From NCBI RefSeq assembly GCF_034047335.1, contig NZ_CP139137.1:3348001-3412000 (forward strand): a DNA stretch of 64,000 bases. The letters run 5' to 3'. Below the pieces are notes generated by a model that saw nothing but the letters and a program-made list of their open reading frames with translations, ran no database searches and was not told the origin of the DNA. How positions within the stretch are numbered: position 1 is the first letter of the stretch; every line of letters begins with the position of its first letter. This document shows, in pieces, positions 1-8,640 of the stretch. Position numbers and translations under genes: made by a program. This DNA comes from Chryseobacterium sp. JJR-5R. GTDB lineage: Bacteria; Bacteroidota; Bacteroidia; Flavobacteriales; Weeksellaceae.

Positions 1-55
1 GTCCGATTCCGGAAAGTGTCACTTCCTGCTGAAGTGTTTTTTGCATATCACTCAT
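1..55 (-). CDS. lpxC: LpxC N-terminus (UDP-3-O-acyl-GlcNAc deacetylase), cut by window edge
   Basis: Only the first 18 codons are inside the window. They read MSDMQKTLQQEVTLSGIG, which matches the start of LpxC, the zinc deacetylase that commits UDP-3-O-acyl-GlcNAc to lipid A synthesis in the cytoplasm. The ATG at 55 overlaps the end of lpxD by 8 bases, so the two genes are probably translationally coupled. An alternative ATG lies three codons in, at 46. In Bacteroidetes LpxC is often fused to FabZ, but the fusion cannot be judged here because the rest lies outside the window. Confidence 0.8.
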   Translation of the reverse strand, partial: MSDMQKTLQQEVTLSGIG

Positions 56-1079
56 TAGTTTTATCTTTTGAGTTATTCTCAAGATTATTTATTCTGTTAA
101 CAATTTCAGTGAAATTTCTGAAATGGACGTAGTTTCGAAGATAGTCGTTATAACTGATTGCCGGTGAACCATACAGTGTATCCTTATCATTAACGCTGGA
201 ATTCACGCCGCTCTGGGCCTGGATTTTCACCTGGTTCCCGATTTTGATATGGCCTACAATCCCCACCTGGCCGCCGATCTGGTTCCAGTCGCCGATGGTG
301 GTTGATCCCGCAATGCCGGCCTGGGCCGCAATAACATTGTTTTTACCGATTTTTACATTGTGTGCAATCTGGATCAGGTTATCAATTTTGGTTCCTTCGC
401 CGATAACGGTAGAGCCTATGGTTGCCCTGTCTATACTGCAGTTGGAACCGATTTCAACATGGTCCTCAATAATTACGTTGCCCAGCTGAGGAATCTTTTT
501 GAATCCTTCCGGAGTAGGCTGGAAACCGAACCCGTCTCCGCCGATAACGGTATTGGCATGAATAACGCAGTGATCGCCAATGATACAATAATCATAAATT
601 CTCGCACCGCTGTCGATTTTGCAGTTTTTACCGATCTTTACCCCTTTGCCGATGTATACCTGCGGATAAATCTGGGAACCTTCGCCTATTTTTGCTTTTT
701 CCGAAACATAGGTAAATGCCCCGATGTATACCTTATCACCGATGACCGCAGTCTCGTGTATAGAAGAGCCGGCTTCAACACCTTCTTTTTTGCCCTGCAT
801 TTCCTGATAGAGATTCATCAGGACCTGAAAAGAAAGATAGGCGTCTTTTACCGCAATTACCGTGGGATTGTAATGGTCTTTGGTTAAAAGGTTCTCTGAA
901 ACAATGATAACGGAACATCTTGAGCTGTCCAGATACTGTATAAACCGGTCCTGGGCTATAAAAGAAAGATGTCCTGTTTCCCCGCTTTCAATAGGTGAAA
1001 CTCCTGTAATAAGCGCATTTCCGTCACCTATTATTTTTCCGTCAATAAAACTTGCAATTTGCGAAGCTGTAAATTCCAT
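48..1079 (-). CDS. lpxD: UDP-3-O-(3-hydroxyacyl)glucosamine N-acyltransferase LpxD
   Basis: LpxD adds the second 3-hydroxyacyl chain, from acyl-ACP, to UDP-3-O-acyl-glucosamine in lipid A synthesis. The 343-residue protein has the N-terminal uridine-binding domain (about 1-100), then a long left-handed beta-helix of hexapeptide repeats (about 105-300), and a C-terminal helix. The family motif HANTVIGGDGFGF and the catalytic histidine in QIAHNVKIG (near residue 240) are present. I start at the ATG at 1079, because the in-frame TTG three codons upstream lies inside a TATCTTTG promoter box. It overlaps lpxC downstream and follows an HD hydrolase upstream. Confidence 0.95.
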   Translation of the reverse strand: MEFTASQIASFIDGKIIGDGNALITGVSPIESGETGHLSFIAQDRFIQYLDSSRCSVIIVSENLLTKDHYNPTVIAVKDAYLSFQVLMNLYQEMQGKKEGVEAGSSIHETAVIGDKVYIGAFTYVSEKAKIGEGSQIYPQVYIGKGVKIGKNCKIDSGARIYDYCIIGDHCVIHANTVIGGDGFGFQPTPEGFKKIPQLGNVIIEDHVEIGSNCSIDRATIGSTVIGEGTKIDNLIQIAHNVKIGKNNVIAAQAGIAGSTTIGDWNQIGGQVGIVGHIKIGNQVKIQAQSGVNSSVNDKDTLYGSPAISYNDYLRNYVHFRNFTEIVNRINNLENNSKDKTNE

Positions 1080-1085
1080 ATTCTG

Positions 1086-1093
1086 CAAAGATA
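1086..1093 (-). promoter_or_regulatory. Promoter -7 box of lpxD
   Basis: The minus strand reads TATCTTTG, an exact Bacteroidetes TAnnTTTG box, with TTTG 17 bases upstream. The ATG of lpxD is only 6 bases beyond the box, so the transcript is probably leaderless or nearly so. Confidence 0.6.
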
Positions 1094-1165
1094 AGAAATT
1101 CTGTAATTCACAAACATTATTTAGTTTTCGGATTTTGAATTTTATTAATCTTTAAGAAATACCGG

Positions 1166-2377
1166 TTATTCTTCTCTTGGGAAAGTAAGGATGTATCTTG
1201 TTGTCTTGTTGACCATCAAGCCGGACAGGAGCCGGTCCTCGGATTCTTCAAGCCTGATCTTTTCACCGTTTTTCTGCAACAGGTAGATTGGCTGTTTCTG
1301 GGTGTCGTACGGGAGGAGCTTTCTTTCAATCTCGTGTACCAGTTCGTTTCCGTTACCGATTCCCAGGAGATCATTTGCATACGCTATTTTTGCCGCAACA
1401 AATTCAGGATCAAAAGGATGGGATGAAATAATGGTCTTCGGAAGTTTTCTCCGGATAACACACCTGCACCAGTAAGAAAGGATGACGTCATCTGCATTCT
1501 GCCAGCCTTTCATGGCCTGGATAATATCATTGTCATCAAGCTTCGTAAATCTTTCAACATCTTCGTCCGTGGCCGCACTTTTTCCTCTGTATAAAAAATA
1601 AGTGAGGTTTTCGGTTGCCGGCAGGTTCATTCCCTGAGAAACGAGGTATTTTGCTCTTTCTAAAATTTTGACCAGAAGAAACTCCGCAAGAGCCGATGTT
1701 TTATGATAATAGACCTGCCAATACATGAACATTCTGGCGGTAAGGAAATTTTCAATGGAATATACCCCTTTTGCATCGATCACCAGTTCTCCTTCTTCAC
1801 AGACGTTCATCATGGAAATAATCCGCTGGGTATTGATGCTTCCCTCTGATACACCTGTAAAAAAACTGTCGCGCTTCAGATAATCCAGCCGGTCAACATC
1901 AAGCTGGGAAGAGATCAGCTGGTTAAAGAATTTCCGGTGGTATTTCCCCTGGAACATTTCAATAGCACAGGATAATTCGCCGTTAAACTCATCATTTAAG
2001 CGGTTCATCAGTAAAAGTGAGAGGTTTTCATGGTGCCAGTCATCCATCAGCATGCATTCCAGTGCATGGGAAAACGGTCCATGGCCGATGTCGTGCATCA
2101 AAATGGCCAGCATCGCCCCTTTTTCTTCATCTTCGGAAATCTTTATCCCCTTCTGCTTCAGGGTTTCCAAAGCGGTAAACATCAAATGCATAGCGCCCAG
2201 CGCGTGGTGGAACCTAGTATGCATGGCACCGGGAAAAATCAGGTTCAGCAATCCGGTCTGCCCTATCCTCCTCAGCCTCTGGAAATAAGGATGCTCAATA
2301 ATGTCAAATAAAATTTCATGGGGAATCCTGATAAAACCGTGAACCGGATCATTGATGATTTTTAGCTTATTCTGCAT
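1166..2377 (-). CDS. HD-domain phosphohydrolase (dGTPase/SAMHD1-like)
   Basis: A metal-dependent phosphohydrolase of the HD superfamily, 403 residues. The ligand pattern is complete: a histidine in TRFHHALG (near 57), HDIGHGPFSHALE (near 95), and an aspartate in LDVDRLDYLKRD. This arrangement is typical of dNTP triphosphohydrolase-like proteins, but the true substrate is unknown. I start at the ATG at 2377 because the longer frame (ATG at 2398) begins right at a TAAATTTG promoter box. It precedes lpxD with an 86-base gap and the same strand, a neighbourhood I have seen as common in flavobacteria, so co-transcription with lipid A genes is possible. Confidence 0.85.
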   Translation of the reverse strand: MQNKLKIINDPVHGFIRIPHEILFDIIEHPYFQRLRRIGQTGLLNLIFPGAMHTRFHHALGAMHLMFTALETLKQKGIKISEDEEKGAMLAILMHDIGHGPFSHALECMLMDDWHHENLSLLLMNRLNDEFNGELSCAIEMFQGKYHRKFFNQLISSQLDVDRLDYLKRDSFFTGVSEGSINTQRIISMMNVCEEGELVIDAKGVYSIENFLTARMFMYWQVYYHKTSALAEFLLVKILERAKYLVSQGMNLPATENLTYFLYRGKSAATDEDVERFTKLDDNDIIQAMKGWQNADDVILSYWCRCVIRRKLPKTIISSHPFDPEFVAAKIAYANDLLGIGNGNELVHEIERKLLPYDTQKQPIYLLQKNGEKIRLEESEDRLLSGLMVNKTTRYILTFPREE

Positions 2378-2399
2378 TGGAAAAGTCAGTATTTGCAAA

Positions 2400-2407
2400 C
2401 AAATTTA
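2400..2407 (-). promoter_or_regulatory. Promoter -7 box of the HD hydrolase gene
   Basis: The minus strand reads TAAATTTG, a TAnnTTTG match 22 bases before the ATG at 2377. No convincing TTG -33 element is seen at the usual distance. Confidence 0.5.
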
Positions 2408-2695
2408 AGGATTTTAAATTTTAACTTAATTATGTGTGAATTAATGTTTTTAAATTATCTTTGGTCCTCAGCAGGGCACCTTTTGCAGCATATTTAATTC
2501 CCTATGGCCTTCGTTAAGATGAATGAACTGCAAACATAAAGCCTGTGAAACCGGCCCTGAAAAAAACAGCATCCGATATGAAGATATGCATTGGTCTCCT
2601 ATTAACTAAGATTTAACTATTAGGCCTCTGTTTTTGGGAAGTTTTAAAGGAAGTTGGTCAGCAATTTGATACAATAATCATGTAAAAAATAAATT
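2408..2695. other. Divergent intergenic region between HD hydrolase and porX
   Basis: About 290 bases hold the promoter of the HD gene and presumably that of porX. I see no exact TAnnTTTG box for porX, no open frame of note and no strong hairpin. Confidence 0.5.
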
Positions 2696-4240
2696 ATGTC
2701 GGAAAAGATATTATGGATAGATGATGAAATAGATTTACTCAAACCTCATATCGTATTCTTAGAAAAAAAGGGCTATCACGTAACTCCTGTGAACAACGTG
2801 AACGAAGCACTGGAACTCATGGATTCTGAAAAATTCGCCTTAACGCTGATTGATGAAAACATGCCCGGAATTTCAGGCCTTGAAGCCATCCCGATGATCA
2901 AGGATAAAGACAGTTCCCTGAAAATCGTCATGGTGACAAAAAGTGAAGAGGAGCATATTATGGAAGAAGCCATCGGATCCCAGATTGCCGATTACATCCT
3001 GAAACCGGTAAATCCGAACCAGATTCTTTTATCATTAAAGAAAAACCTTCAGGAAGATAACCTGGTAGAACAGAAAACAATCCTGCAGTACCAGCAGGAA
3101 TTCCGGAACCTTTCCATGGAGCTGTCTTATCTGAGGACGTACCAGGAATGGGCTGAATATTATAAAAAGATCGTTAACTGGGAAATTAAATTCGACAAGG
3201 TAGCGGACAATGAATTTGCAGACCTGCTGCAGTCGCAGAAAGAGGAAGCGAATATCCAGTTTGCCAAGTTTATCGAGAACAATTATGAAGACTGGCTCCA
3301 TGATTCTGATAAGCCGATGATGAGCCACACGCTTTTTAAGGAAAAAATCAAGTCTGAGGTAGAAAAAGAAAAAGTCCTGCTTTTAATGGTGGACAATCTC
3401 CGTTATGACCAATGGAAAATGATTGAACCACTGTTCACGAAATATTACAACAAGATTTCGGAAGACTATTATTACAGTATTCTTCCTACGGCTACCCAGT
3501 ATGCAAGAAATTCCTTTTTTGCCGGATTGATGCCGTCTGAGATTGAAAAACGTTTTCCCAATAAGTGGTTTAATGACAACGAGGAAGGAAACAAGAACGA
3601 ATATGAACGTGATTTCCTTGAAGACCAGATGAAGAGAATCGGCCTGGGATCCAAATCCATGAAGTACCTTAAAGTGCTGAATGCGGATTTTGAAAGGAAG
3701 ATTTACGATGATTTCAACCAGCATAAGAACAACGACCTGTTGGTAATTGTTTACAATTTTATTGATATCCTTTCCCACGCGAAAACGGATAACCATATCG
3801 TAGACCAGCTGATCCGTGATGACAAGACGTTCAGGTCACTGACCCTGAACTGGTTTGAAAATTCATCACTGATCAAAATCATTAAACTTGCTGCTGAAAG
3901 CGGCTTCAAGCTGGTGATTACCACAGATCACGGAACGGTGTATGTGAAGAAACCGAGCAAAGTTGTGGGAGACCGTGAAACATCAACCAATATCCGTTAT
4001 AAAACGGGTAAGAGCCTTACCTATGATTCCAGCGATGTCTGGGCGATCACCAATCCTGAAAAGCTGTTCTTGCCGAAAGGCAATTTAAGCTCAAAGTATA
4101 TTTTTGCAAAGAACAGTACATTCCTGGCTTATCCGAAGAATTACAATCACTTTGTGAATTATTATAAAGAAACGTATCAGCACGGGGGAATTTCACTGGA
4201 GGAGTGTATTATCCCGATCAGCATCCTGGAACCTAAATAG
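2696..4240 (+). CDS. porX: PorX-type response regulator with PglZ/alkaline phosphatase domain
   Basis: PorX is the response regulator that controls type IX secretion genes in Bacteroidetes. The 514-residue protein has a receiver domain (1-120) with phospho-acceptor Asp53 in LIDENMPGIS and the conserved lysine in ILKPV (103). A helical linker follows (125-200), then an alkaline-phosphatase-superfamily PglZ domain (about 225-514). Likely metal ligands are the aspartate in MVDNLRYDQW (233), DH in TTDHGT, and the histidine in YQHGG. It has no DNA-binding domain; the family is reported to act with the sensor PorY and an ECF sigma factor. Neither a histidine kinase nor por secretion genes are in this window. 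A strong terminator follows, so it is probably monocistronic. Confidence 0.93.
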   Translation: MSEKILWIDDEIDLLKPHIVFLEKKGYHVTPVNNVNEALELMDSEKFALTLIDENMPGISGLEAIPMIKDKDSSLKIVMVTKSEEEHIMEEAIGSQIADYILKPVNPNQILLSLKKNLQEDNLVEQKTILQYQQEFRNLSMELSYLRTYQEWAEYYKKIVNWEIKFDKVADNEFADLLQSQKEEANIQFAKFIENNYEDWLHDSDKPMMSHTLFKEKIKSEVEKEKVLLLMVDNLRYDQWKMIEPLFTKYYNKISEDYYYSILPTATQYARNSFFAGLMPSEIEKRFPNKWFNDNEEGNKNEYERDFLEDQMKRIGLGSKSMKYLKVLNADFERKIYDDFNQHKNNDLLVIVYNFIDILSHAKTDNHIVDQLIRDDKTFRSLTLNWFENSSLIKIIKLAAESGFKLVITTDHGTVYVKKPSKVVGDRETSTNIRYKTGKSLTYDSSDVWAITNPEKLFLPKGNLSSKYIFAKNSTFLAYPKNYNHFVNYYKETYQHGGISLEECIIPISILEPK

Positions 4241-4265
4241 TACCCGGCTGCAGTTAATTTATTCT

Positions 4266-4309
4266 AAAAAGGATCGGAAAAAATCTATAGATTTTTTCCG
4301 ATCCTTTTT
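4266..4309 (+). terminator. Rho-independent terminator after porX
   Basis: A perfect 19-bp stem (ggatcgg core flanked by A and T runs) with the 6-base loop CTATAG, ending in a T-run. It starts 25 bases after the porX stop codon. Confidence 0.9.
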
Positions 4310-4464
4310 TAATGTTCATATCTTCGCAGAAATAAGTAAATCATGTTCAGTATTCGTCCTGTTTGCAAAGTTCTGATTCAGACTTCAGCACTCAGGCCGC
4401 CGCCTATTTAAAATCATAGGATTTACTCTTTAAATATTATGATCAAATAAATTTATAAACAGCA

Positions 4465-5229
4465 ATGAGACTCATCACATACAATGTAAACGGAATCCGC
4501 GCAGCTTTTACCAAGGATTTTTTAGGATGGCTGAAAACTTCTGACCCTGATATCATCTGTATCCAGGAGAGCAAAGCCGGCAATGACCAGATTGATATCG
4601 AAAGCCTGGAAAAGCTGGGCTATCACAGCTATTGGCATTCGGCGGTAAAAAAAGGATACAGCGGGGTGGGTATCGCTTCAAAAGTAAAGCCTGACCATGT
4701 AGAATTCGGATGCGGGATTGAAAGCTATGATAATGAAGGCCGGATTATCCGTGCAGATTTTGACGGGTTTTCTGTAATCTCGGTATATGTCCCTTCTGCA
4801 TCCAATATAGAAAGACTGGAATTCAAGATGCAGTTCTGCCGTGATTTCTCAGATTACATCAAAAATTTAAAAAAGGAAATCCCTAATCTTATAATTTCGG
4901 GGGATTTCAATATCTGCCATGAGGCAATTGACATTCATAATCCGGTGGGTTTAAAAAACACGTCCGGCTTTCTGCCGATGGAACGGGAATGGATGACCAG
5001 TTTCATCAACGAATGCGAGCTGATCGACAGTTTCAGGTTCTTTAATAATGAGCCTGACCATTATACCTGGTGGAGTTACCGGCAGAATGCCAGAGCGAAC
5101 AATAAGGGCTGGAGACTGGATTACAATTTTGCTTCCTACAGTTTAAAAGACAAGCTGACCAGGGCCGTTATTCTTAAAGAAGCTGCCCATTCAGACCACT
5201 GCCCGGCTTTGGTTGAATTTAGCTTATAA
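4465..5229 (+). CDS. xth: Exodeoxyribonuclease III / AP endonuclease
   Basis: A 254-residue member of the exonuclease III family, which cleaves DNA at abasic sites and removes damaged 3' ends in base excision repair. The N-terminus MRLITYNVNGIRAA, the metal-binding glutamate in IQESK (35), the SGDFNICHE segment and the terminal catalytic HSDHCP are all present. Length is normal for the bacterial family. It has its own intergenic region (224 bases after porX) and is followed by a two-way terminator, so it is probably a single-gene unit. Confidence 0.95.
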   Translation: MRLITYNVNGIRAAFTKDFLGWLKTSDPDIICIQESKAGNDQIDIESLEKLGYHSYWHSAVKKGYSGVGIASKVKPDHVEFGCGIESYDNEGRIIRADFDGFSVISVYVPSASNIERLEFKMQFCRDFSDYIKNLKKEIPNLIISGDFNICHEAIDIHNPVGLKNTSGFLPMEREWMTSFINECELIDSFRFFNNEPDHYTWWSYRQNARANNKGWRLDYNFASYSLKDKLTRAVILKEAAHSDHCPALVEFSL

Positions 5230-5232
5230 AAC

Positions 5233-5261
5233 AATAAAGCCGGCTTTGAGCCGGCTTTATT
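5233..5261. terminator. Bidirectional terminator between xth and the RlpA-like gene
   Basis: An 11-bp stem (AATAAAGCCGG / CCGGCTTTATT) with loop CTTTGAG lies between two convergent genes and can serve both. Confidence 0.85.
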
Positions 5262-5277
5262 AATTTAAATCATACGT

Positions 5278-5649
5278 TTAATTGATAATTTCATATTCCA
5301 CCGGAATGGTACCGCTACCGGTATTCCCGATTTCATCGAATGCCGCCTTAGACATATCCAAAGCTCTTGATGAATGGTAAGGTCCTCTGTCATTTATCTT
5401 CACAATTACCTCTTTACCATTGTTCAGGTTGGTTACCTTAATATTTGTTCCGAATGGAAGCGTCCTGTTTGCTGCGGTAAACTTTGAATTGCTGAAAATT
5501 TCTCCGCTGGCTGTTTTCCTACCGTTAAATTTATTGTGGTAGTACGATGCATAACTTGTTTTTTTTGCATCTGTGGCATTAATCTTGAAAGAGTAAATAC
5601 CGAAGGCTGAAATCATCATTATGATTACAAGAATGAATCTTTTCATCAT
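5278..5649 (-). CDS. RlpA-like septal-ring lytic transglycosylase family protein (small)
   Basis: A 123-residue exported protein. Residues 1-25 form a signal peptide with a long hydrophobic core. The rest is one double-psi beta-barrel domain with the RlpA hallmarks YASYYHNKFNGRKTASGE and KINDRGPYHSSRALDMS. RlpA proteins act on or bind peptidoglycan glycan strands, often naked strands at the septum. This one lacks the SPOR domain of E. coli RlpA, as is usual for short Bacteroidetes members, so targeting to the septum cannot be assumed. The start may be either of two adjacent ATG codons (5649 or 5646). Confidence 0.88.
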   Translation of the reverse strand: MMKRFILVIIMMISAFGIYSFKINATDAKKTSYASYYHNKFNGRKTASGEIFSNSKFTAANRTLPFGTNIKVTNLNNGKEVIVKINDRGPYHSSRALDMSKAAFDEIGNTGSGTIPVEYEIIN

Positions 5650-5676
5650 TTTGAACTTTTATTTGTTTTGACTGGG

Positions 5677-5684
5677 CAAATGTA
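5677..5684 (-). promoter_or_regulatory. Promoter -7 box of the RlpA-like gene
   Basis: The minus strand reads TACATTTG, a TAnnTTTG match 27 bases before the ATG. Confidence 0.5.
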
Positions 5685-6091
5685 TCAGGAAAGTTCCTAC
5701 CGGCCTATTCCAATTGTTAATTACAGTTAACGAAAACTAAATATTTTGTTAATTTTTATTTTAAGTTACTGATATTCAATAGAATATTTACCATTGTTAA
5801 AAAGCGTTAAAATATTTATTAAAAAGTTAATAAAATTAACTATCTCTACTATTTTTATATTATTTTACGAACAGTCAATCTTTATAATCAATTGATTTTC
5901 AATAATATTATTATATTCACCGTCTGAATAAGTCAATAAAAAAAACCGATGAAAATTCATCGGTTTATATTTTAAAGAAATTTCTTGATCAAGATTTTAT
6001 GATGTATATTTATTTATTATTGAGCCCTTATGATTCTCAATTATCTGATTATATTACCTCACCAAATATAACAGCTATAATCCTGAAAAGG
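5685..6091. other. AT-rich intergenic region
   Basis: About 400 bases upstream of the RlpA-like gene and downstream of rimO. It is very AT-rich, holds the rimO terminator near 5943-5966, and otherwise shows no open frame or repeat I can support. Confidence 0.5.
5936..5966 (-). terminator. Terminator downstream of rimO
   Basis: An 11-bp stem AAACCGATGAA / TTCATCGGTTT, followed on the minus strand by a long T-run. It lies about 125 bases past the rimO stop codon. Confidence 0.75.
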
Positions 6092-7393
6092 CTACACCAA
6101 TTCTCCGTACAGATCAAACTCTTCTGCGGAAGTAATTTTTACCTGGGCAAATTCTCCGATTGAAATGTAGGTATCTTCAGCAGAGACCAAAACGGTATTA
6201 TCCACATCCGGAGAATCGTATTCCGTTCTTCCGATGAAGTAATTCCCCTCTTTCCTGTCGAATATACACCTGTAGATATTTCCTATTTTTTCCTGATTCT
6301 TTTCCCATGAAATCTGCGACTGGATTTCCATGATCTCTTCTACCCTTGATTCTTTGATTTCCTGTGGAATATCATCTTCCAGCACATAGGCCCCGGTATT
6401 TTCTTCATGAGAATAGGTAAAGCATCCGAGCCTGTCAAATTTCTGTTCCTTCACCCAGTCTTTCAGTTCCTGGAAAATCTCTTCGGTTTCTCCGGGATAG
6501 CCTACAATCAGCGTAGTCCGTACCGCCATATCAGGAACTTTCTCCCTGAACTTGCTGAGCAGGGCGTTTGTTTTTTCATGGGTAGTCCCTCTCTTCATGG
6601 ATTTAAGCAGCTCTGAATTGATATGCTGAAGCGGAATATCTATGTAATTACAGACTTTAGGTTCTTCACGGATAATATCCAGGACATCTTCCGGGAAGCC
6701 GCTCGGGAAAGCATAGTGAAGACGGATCCATTCAATCCCGTCAATCTTAACCAGTTCTTTCAAAAGATCCCCCAATGCGCGCCTTTTATAGATATCAAGA
6801 CCGTAATAAGTAAGGTCCTGGGCAATTAAAATCAATTCTTTGGTCCCTTTTTTAGCTAATTTCTGAGCTTCAAGCACCAGCTTTTCAATAGGCGTGGAAA
6901 TGTGTCCTCCTCTCATCAGCGGAATGGCACAGAATGAACATGGCCGGTCGCAGCCTTCAGAAATTTTAAGGTATGCATAATGTTTAGGCGTTGTGGTCAT
7001 CCTTTCGCCTACCAGCTCATGCTTGTAGTCTGCGCCTAAATGCTTTAATAGAATCGGCAGGTCGCGGGTTCCGAAATACTGGTCCACATCCGGGATCTCC
7101 CTGATCAGATCAGGCTTATACCGTTCTGAAAGACATCCTGTTACGAATACCTTTTCCACTTCGCCCCTGTTTTTTGCTTCTACATAATCCAGGATCGTGT
7201 TGATGGATTCTTCTTTTGCATTATCAATAAATCCGCAGGTATTGATCACCACAATATCCCCCCGGTCTTCATGAACAACTTCTTTACCGTTGGCTTTAAG
7301 CTGGCTCATGAGGACTTCGGAATCATAGACATTCTTGGAGCATCCAAGAGTTACTACATTGATTTTCTTCTTACCTACCGATTTTGTTCGCAT
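6092..7393 (-). CDS. rimO: Ribosomal protein S12 methylthiotransferase RimO
   Basis: RimO is a radical-SAM enzyme that adds a methylthio group to an aspartate of ribosomal protein S12. The 433-residue protein has the N-terminal UPF0004 domain with the Fe-S cysteines (LGCSKN near residue 18, INTCGF, TGCLSERY), the radical-SAM CDRPCSFC motif, and a C-terminal TRAM domain. RimO rather than MiaB is favoured by the YLKISEGCDRPCSFCAIP context. I start at the ATG at 7393: the longer frame begins at 7423, upstream of the TATCTTTG promoter box at 7413-7420, so it would not be in the transcript. Confidence 0.94.
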   Translation of the reverse strand: MRTKSVGKKKINVVTLGCSKNVYDSEVLMSQLKANGKEVVHEDRGDIVVINTCGFIDNAKEESINTILDYVEAKNRGEVEKVFVTGCLSERYKPDLIREIPDVDQYFGTRDLPILLKHLGADYKHELVGERMTTTPKHYAYLKISEGCDRPCSFCAIPLMRGGHISTPIEKLVLEAQKLAKKGTKELILIAQDLTYYGLDIYKRRALGDLLKELVKIDGIEWIRLHYAFPSGFPEDVLDIIREEPKVCNYIDIPLQHINSELLKSMKRGTTHEKTNALLSKFREKVPDMAVRTTLIVGYPGETEEIFQELKDWVKEQKFDRLGCFTYSHEENTGAYVLEDDIPQEIKESRVEEIMEIQSQISWEKNQEKIGNIYRCIFDRKEGNYFIGRTEYDSPDVDNTVLVSAEDTYISIGEFAQVKITSAEEFDLYGELV

Positions 7394-7412
7394 CTTTTTG
7401 ATTTTGAGTTTG

Positions 7413-7449
7413 CAAAGATACAAAATATTGAAGAGTGCGGACCAAAAAA
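7413..7449 (-). promoter_or_regulatory. Promoter of rimO
   Basis: The minus strand has TTG at 7443-7445 and TATCTTTG at 7413-7420, spacing 22. The -33 region overlaps the T-run of the rfbC terminator just upstream, a compact terminator-promoter junction. Confidence 0.6.
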
Positions 7450-7475
7450 TAAGACCACTTTAAAAGTGATCTTAC
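7449..7475 (-). terminator. Terminator at the end of the polysaccharide locus
   Basis: On the minus strand AAGATCACTTT pairs with AAAGTGGTCTT (one G-U pair) and is followed by ATTTTTT. It lies directly after rfbC and closes the long minus-strand gene run. Confidence 0.75.
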
Positions 7476-7483
7476 GTATGCTG

Positions 7484-8029
7484 TTAAAAATTCCTGTCTT
7501 TAAAGCCCGGGGCATTTTCATCTTTTTCAGACAATACGGCCTCATCATTTGCTATTTTCCAATCGATACCGAGATCTTTGTCGTTATATTTAACGCTTCC
7601 TTCCGATTCTTTGTTATAAAAATTATCACATTTATAGGCAAATACGGCAGCTTCGCTCAGCACGGAAAAGCCATGCCCGAAACCTCTCGGAATATACAGT
7701 TGGACTTTATTTTCTGCGGTAAGCTCCACGCCGAACCATTTTCCGAACGTCGGGGAGTCTTCCCTTAAGTCTACGGCAACGTCCCATACCCTTCCTTCCA
7801 GACAGGAAACCAGTTTTGCCTGGGCATGCTCCCCTTTCTGCAGGTGAAGGCCGCGAAGAACGCCGTAAGAAGATCTGGAAACATTGTCCTGAACAAAATG
7901 ACCGTTCATTCCCGTTAATTCCTCAAACTTTTTTTCATTGAATTTTTCAAAAAAATAACCTCTGTCATCCTCGAAAATCGTTGGTTCGATGATGTAACAG
8001 TCTTTTAAAGGGGTTTCTTTTATTTTCAT
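7484..8029 (-). CDS. rfbC: dTDP-4-dehydrorhamnose 3,5-epimerase (RmlC/RfbC)
   Basis: A 181-residue cupin epimerase that converts dTDP-4-keto-6-deoxyglucose to the L-rhamno form. It has the family start (PLKDCYIIEPTIFEDDRGYFFE), the GLHLQKG histidine segment, the VAVDLREDSPTFGKW block and the PRGFGHGFSVL block. Length is standard. It is the last gene of the polysaccharide locus. The partners RmlA, RmlB and a true RmlD for dTDP-rhamnose are not in the window, so either they lie elsewhere or this enzyme feeds another dTDP-6-deoxysugar. Confidence 0.93.
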   Translation of the reverse strand: MKIKETPLKDCYIIEPTIFEDDRGYFFEKFNEKKFEELTGMNGHFVQDNVSRSSYGVLRGLHLQKGEHAQAKLVSCLEGRVWDVAVDLREDSPTFGKWFGVELTAENKVQLYIPRGFGHGFSVLSEAAVFAYKCDNFYNKESEGSVKYNDKDLGIDWKIANDEAVLSEKDENAPGFKDRNF

Positions 8030-8058
8030 AGTAAATTATTGACCATTATAAATACGTT

Positions 8059-8631
8059 TTAATGTATAAAAATTTTAAAGACAGTTTTTATTAAAATTTT
8101 TATGTCTGTAGAAAACGACATATTTTCCAGATACTGCATACTCATCTGTACTTTATCCGGAAAAATAATCTCGTCATTGTACTGTACCGGATTTTTCTGT
8201 GCTTTTAATAAAGCTTCTTCACTGCTGTATTTGATACTGGCTTCAGACGTGATCCCGGGCTTTAAATTTAAAACCTTCCGATCTGCCCCGGCTAACCTGT
8301 CATAATAGCCTTCGATATCCGGGCGCGGGCCTACAAAGCTCATTTCCCCCTTTATAATATTAAACAACTGCGGCAGTTCATCAAGCTTCAGCTTCCTGAG
8401 CATCAAGCCGGTTGCTGAACTTTCTTTTTCCGGTTCTCTGAGGGTTTTAAACTTATAAATGGTAAAGGTCTTTCCGAACTGCCCCACTCTTCTCTGGCAG
8501 AAAATACCGTTAGACCTTGTATCAATGCTCACAATGATGAATAATAAAATCATTAACGGTAAAAAAAGGACAATCAGTACTCCTGACAGAATACCGTCTA
8601 AAACTACCTTCCAATACCTGTAATGATTCAT
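8059..8631 (-). CDS. Bacterial sugar transferase (phosphoglycosyl transferase), second copy
   Basis: A 190-residue monotopic phosphoglycosyl transferase, the class that moves a sugar phosphate onto undecaprenyl phosphate to start a polysaccharide unit. One N-terminal hydrophobic segment (about 10-35) is followed by the catalytic core: KFKTLR, LKLDELPQLFNIIKGEMSFVGPRPD and LKPGITSEAS. The aspartate-glutamate pair in LDELPQL is kept. It is more divergent than the sugar transferase at 10423-11028, with a shorter core and an unusual C-terminal segment, so its sugar is probably different. It sits 9 bases after the aminotransferase gene in the same operon. Confidence 0.85.
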   Translation of the reverse strand: MNHYRYWKVVLDGILSGVLIVLFLPLMILLFIIVSIDTRSNGIFCQRRVGQFGKTFTIYKFKTLREPEKESSATGLMLRKLKLDELPQLFNIIKGEMSFVGPRPDIEGYYDRLAGADRKVLNLKPGITSEASIKYSSEEALLKAQKNPVQYNDEIIFPDKVQMSMQYLENMSFSTDIKILIKTVFKIFIH

Positions 8632-8640
8632 TTAACAGAA

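Noticed and set aside
360..887. Long open frame (175 codons) opposite lpxD
   Set aside because: It mirrors the hexapeptide-repeat coding of lpxD; no promoter or family match supports it.
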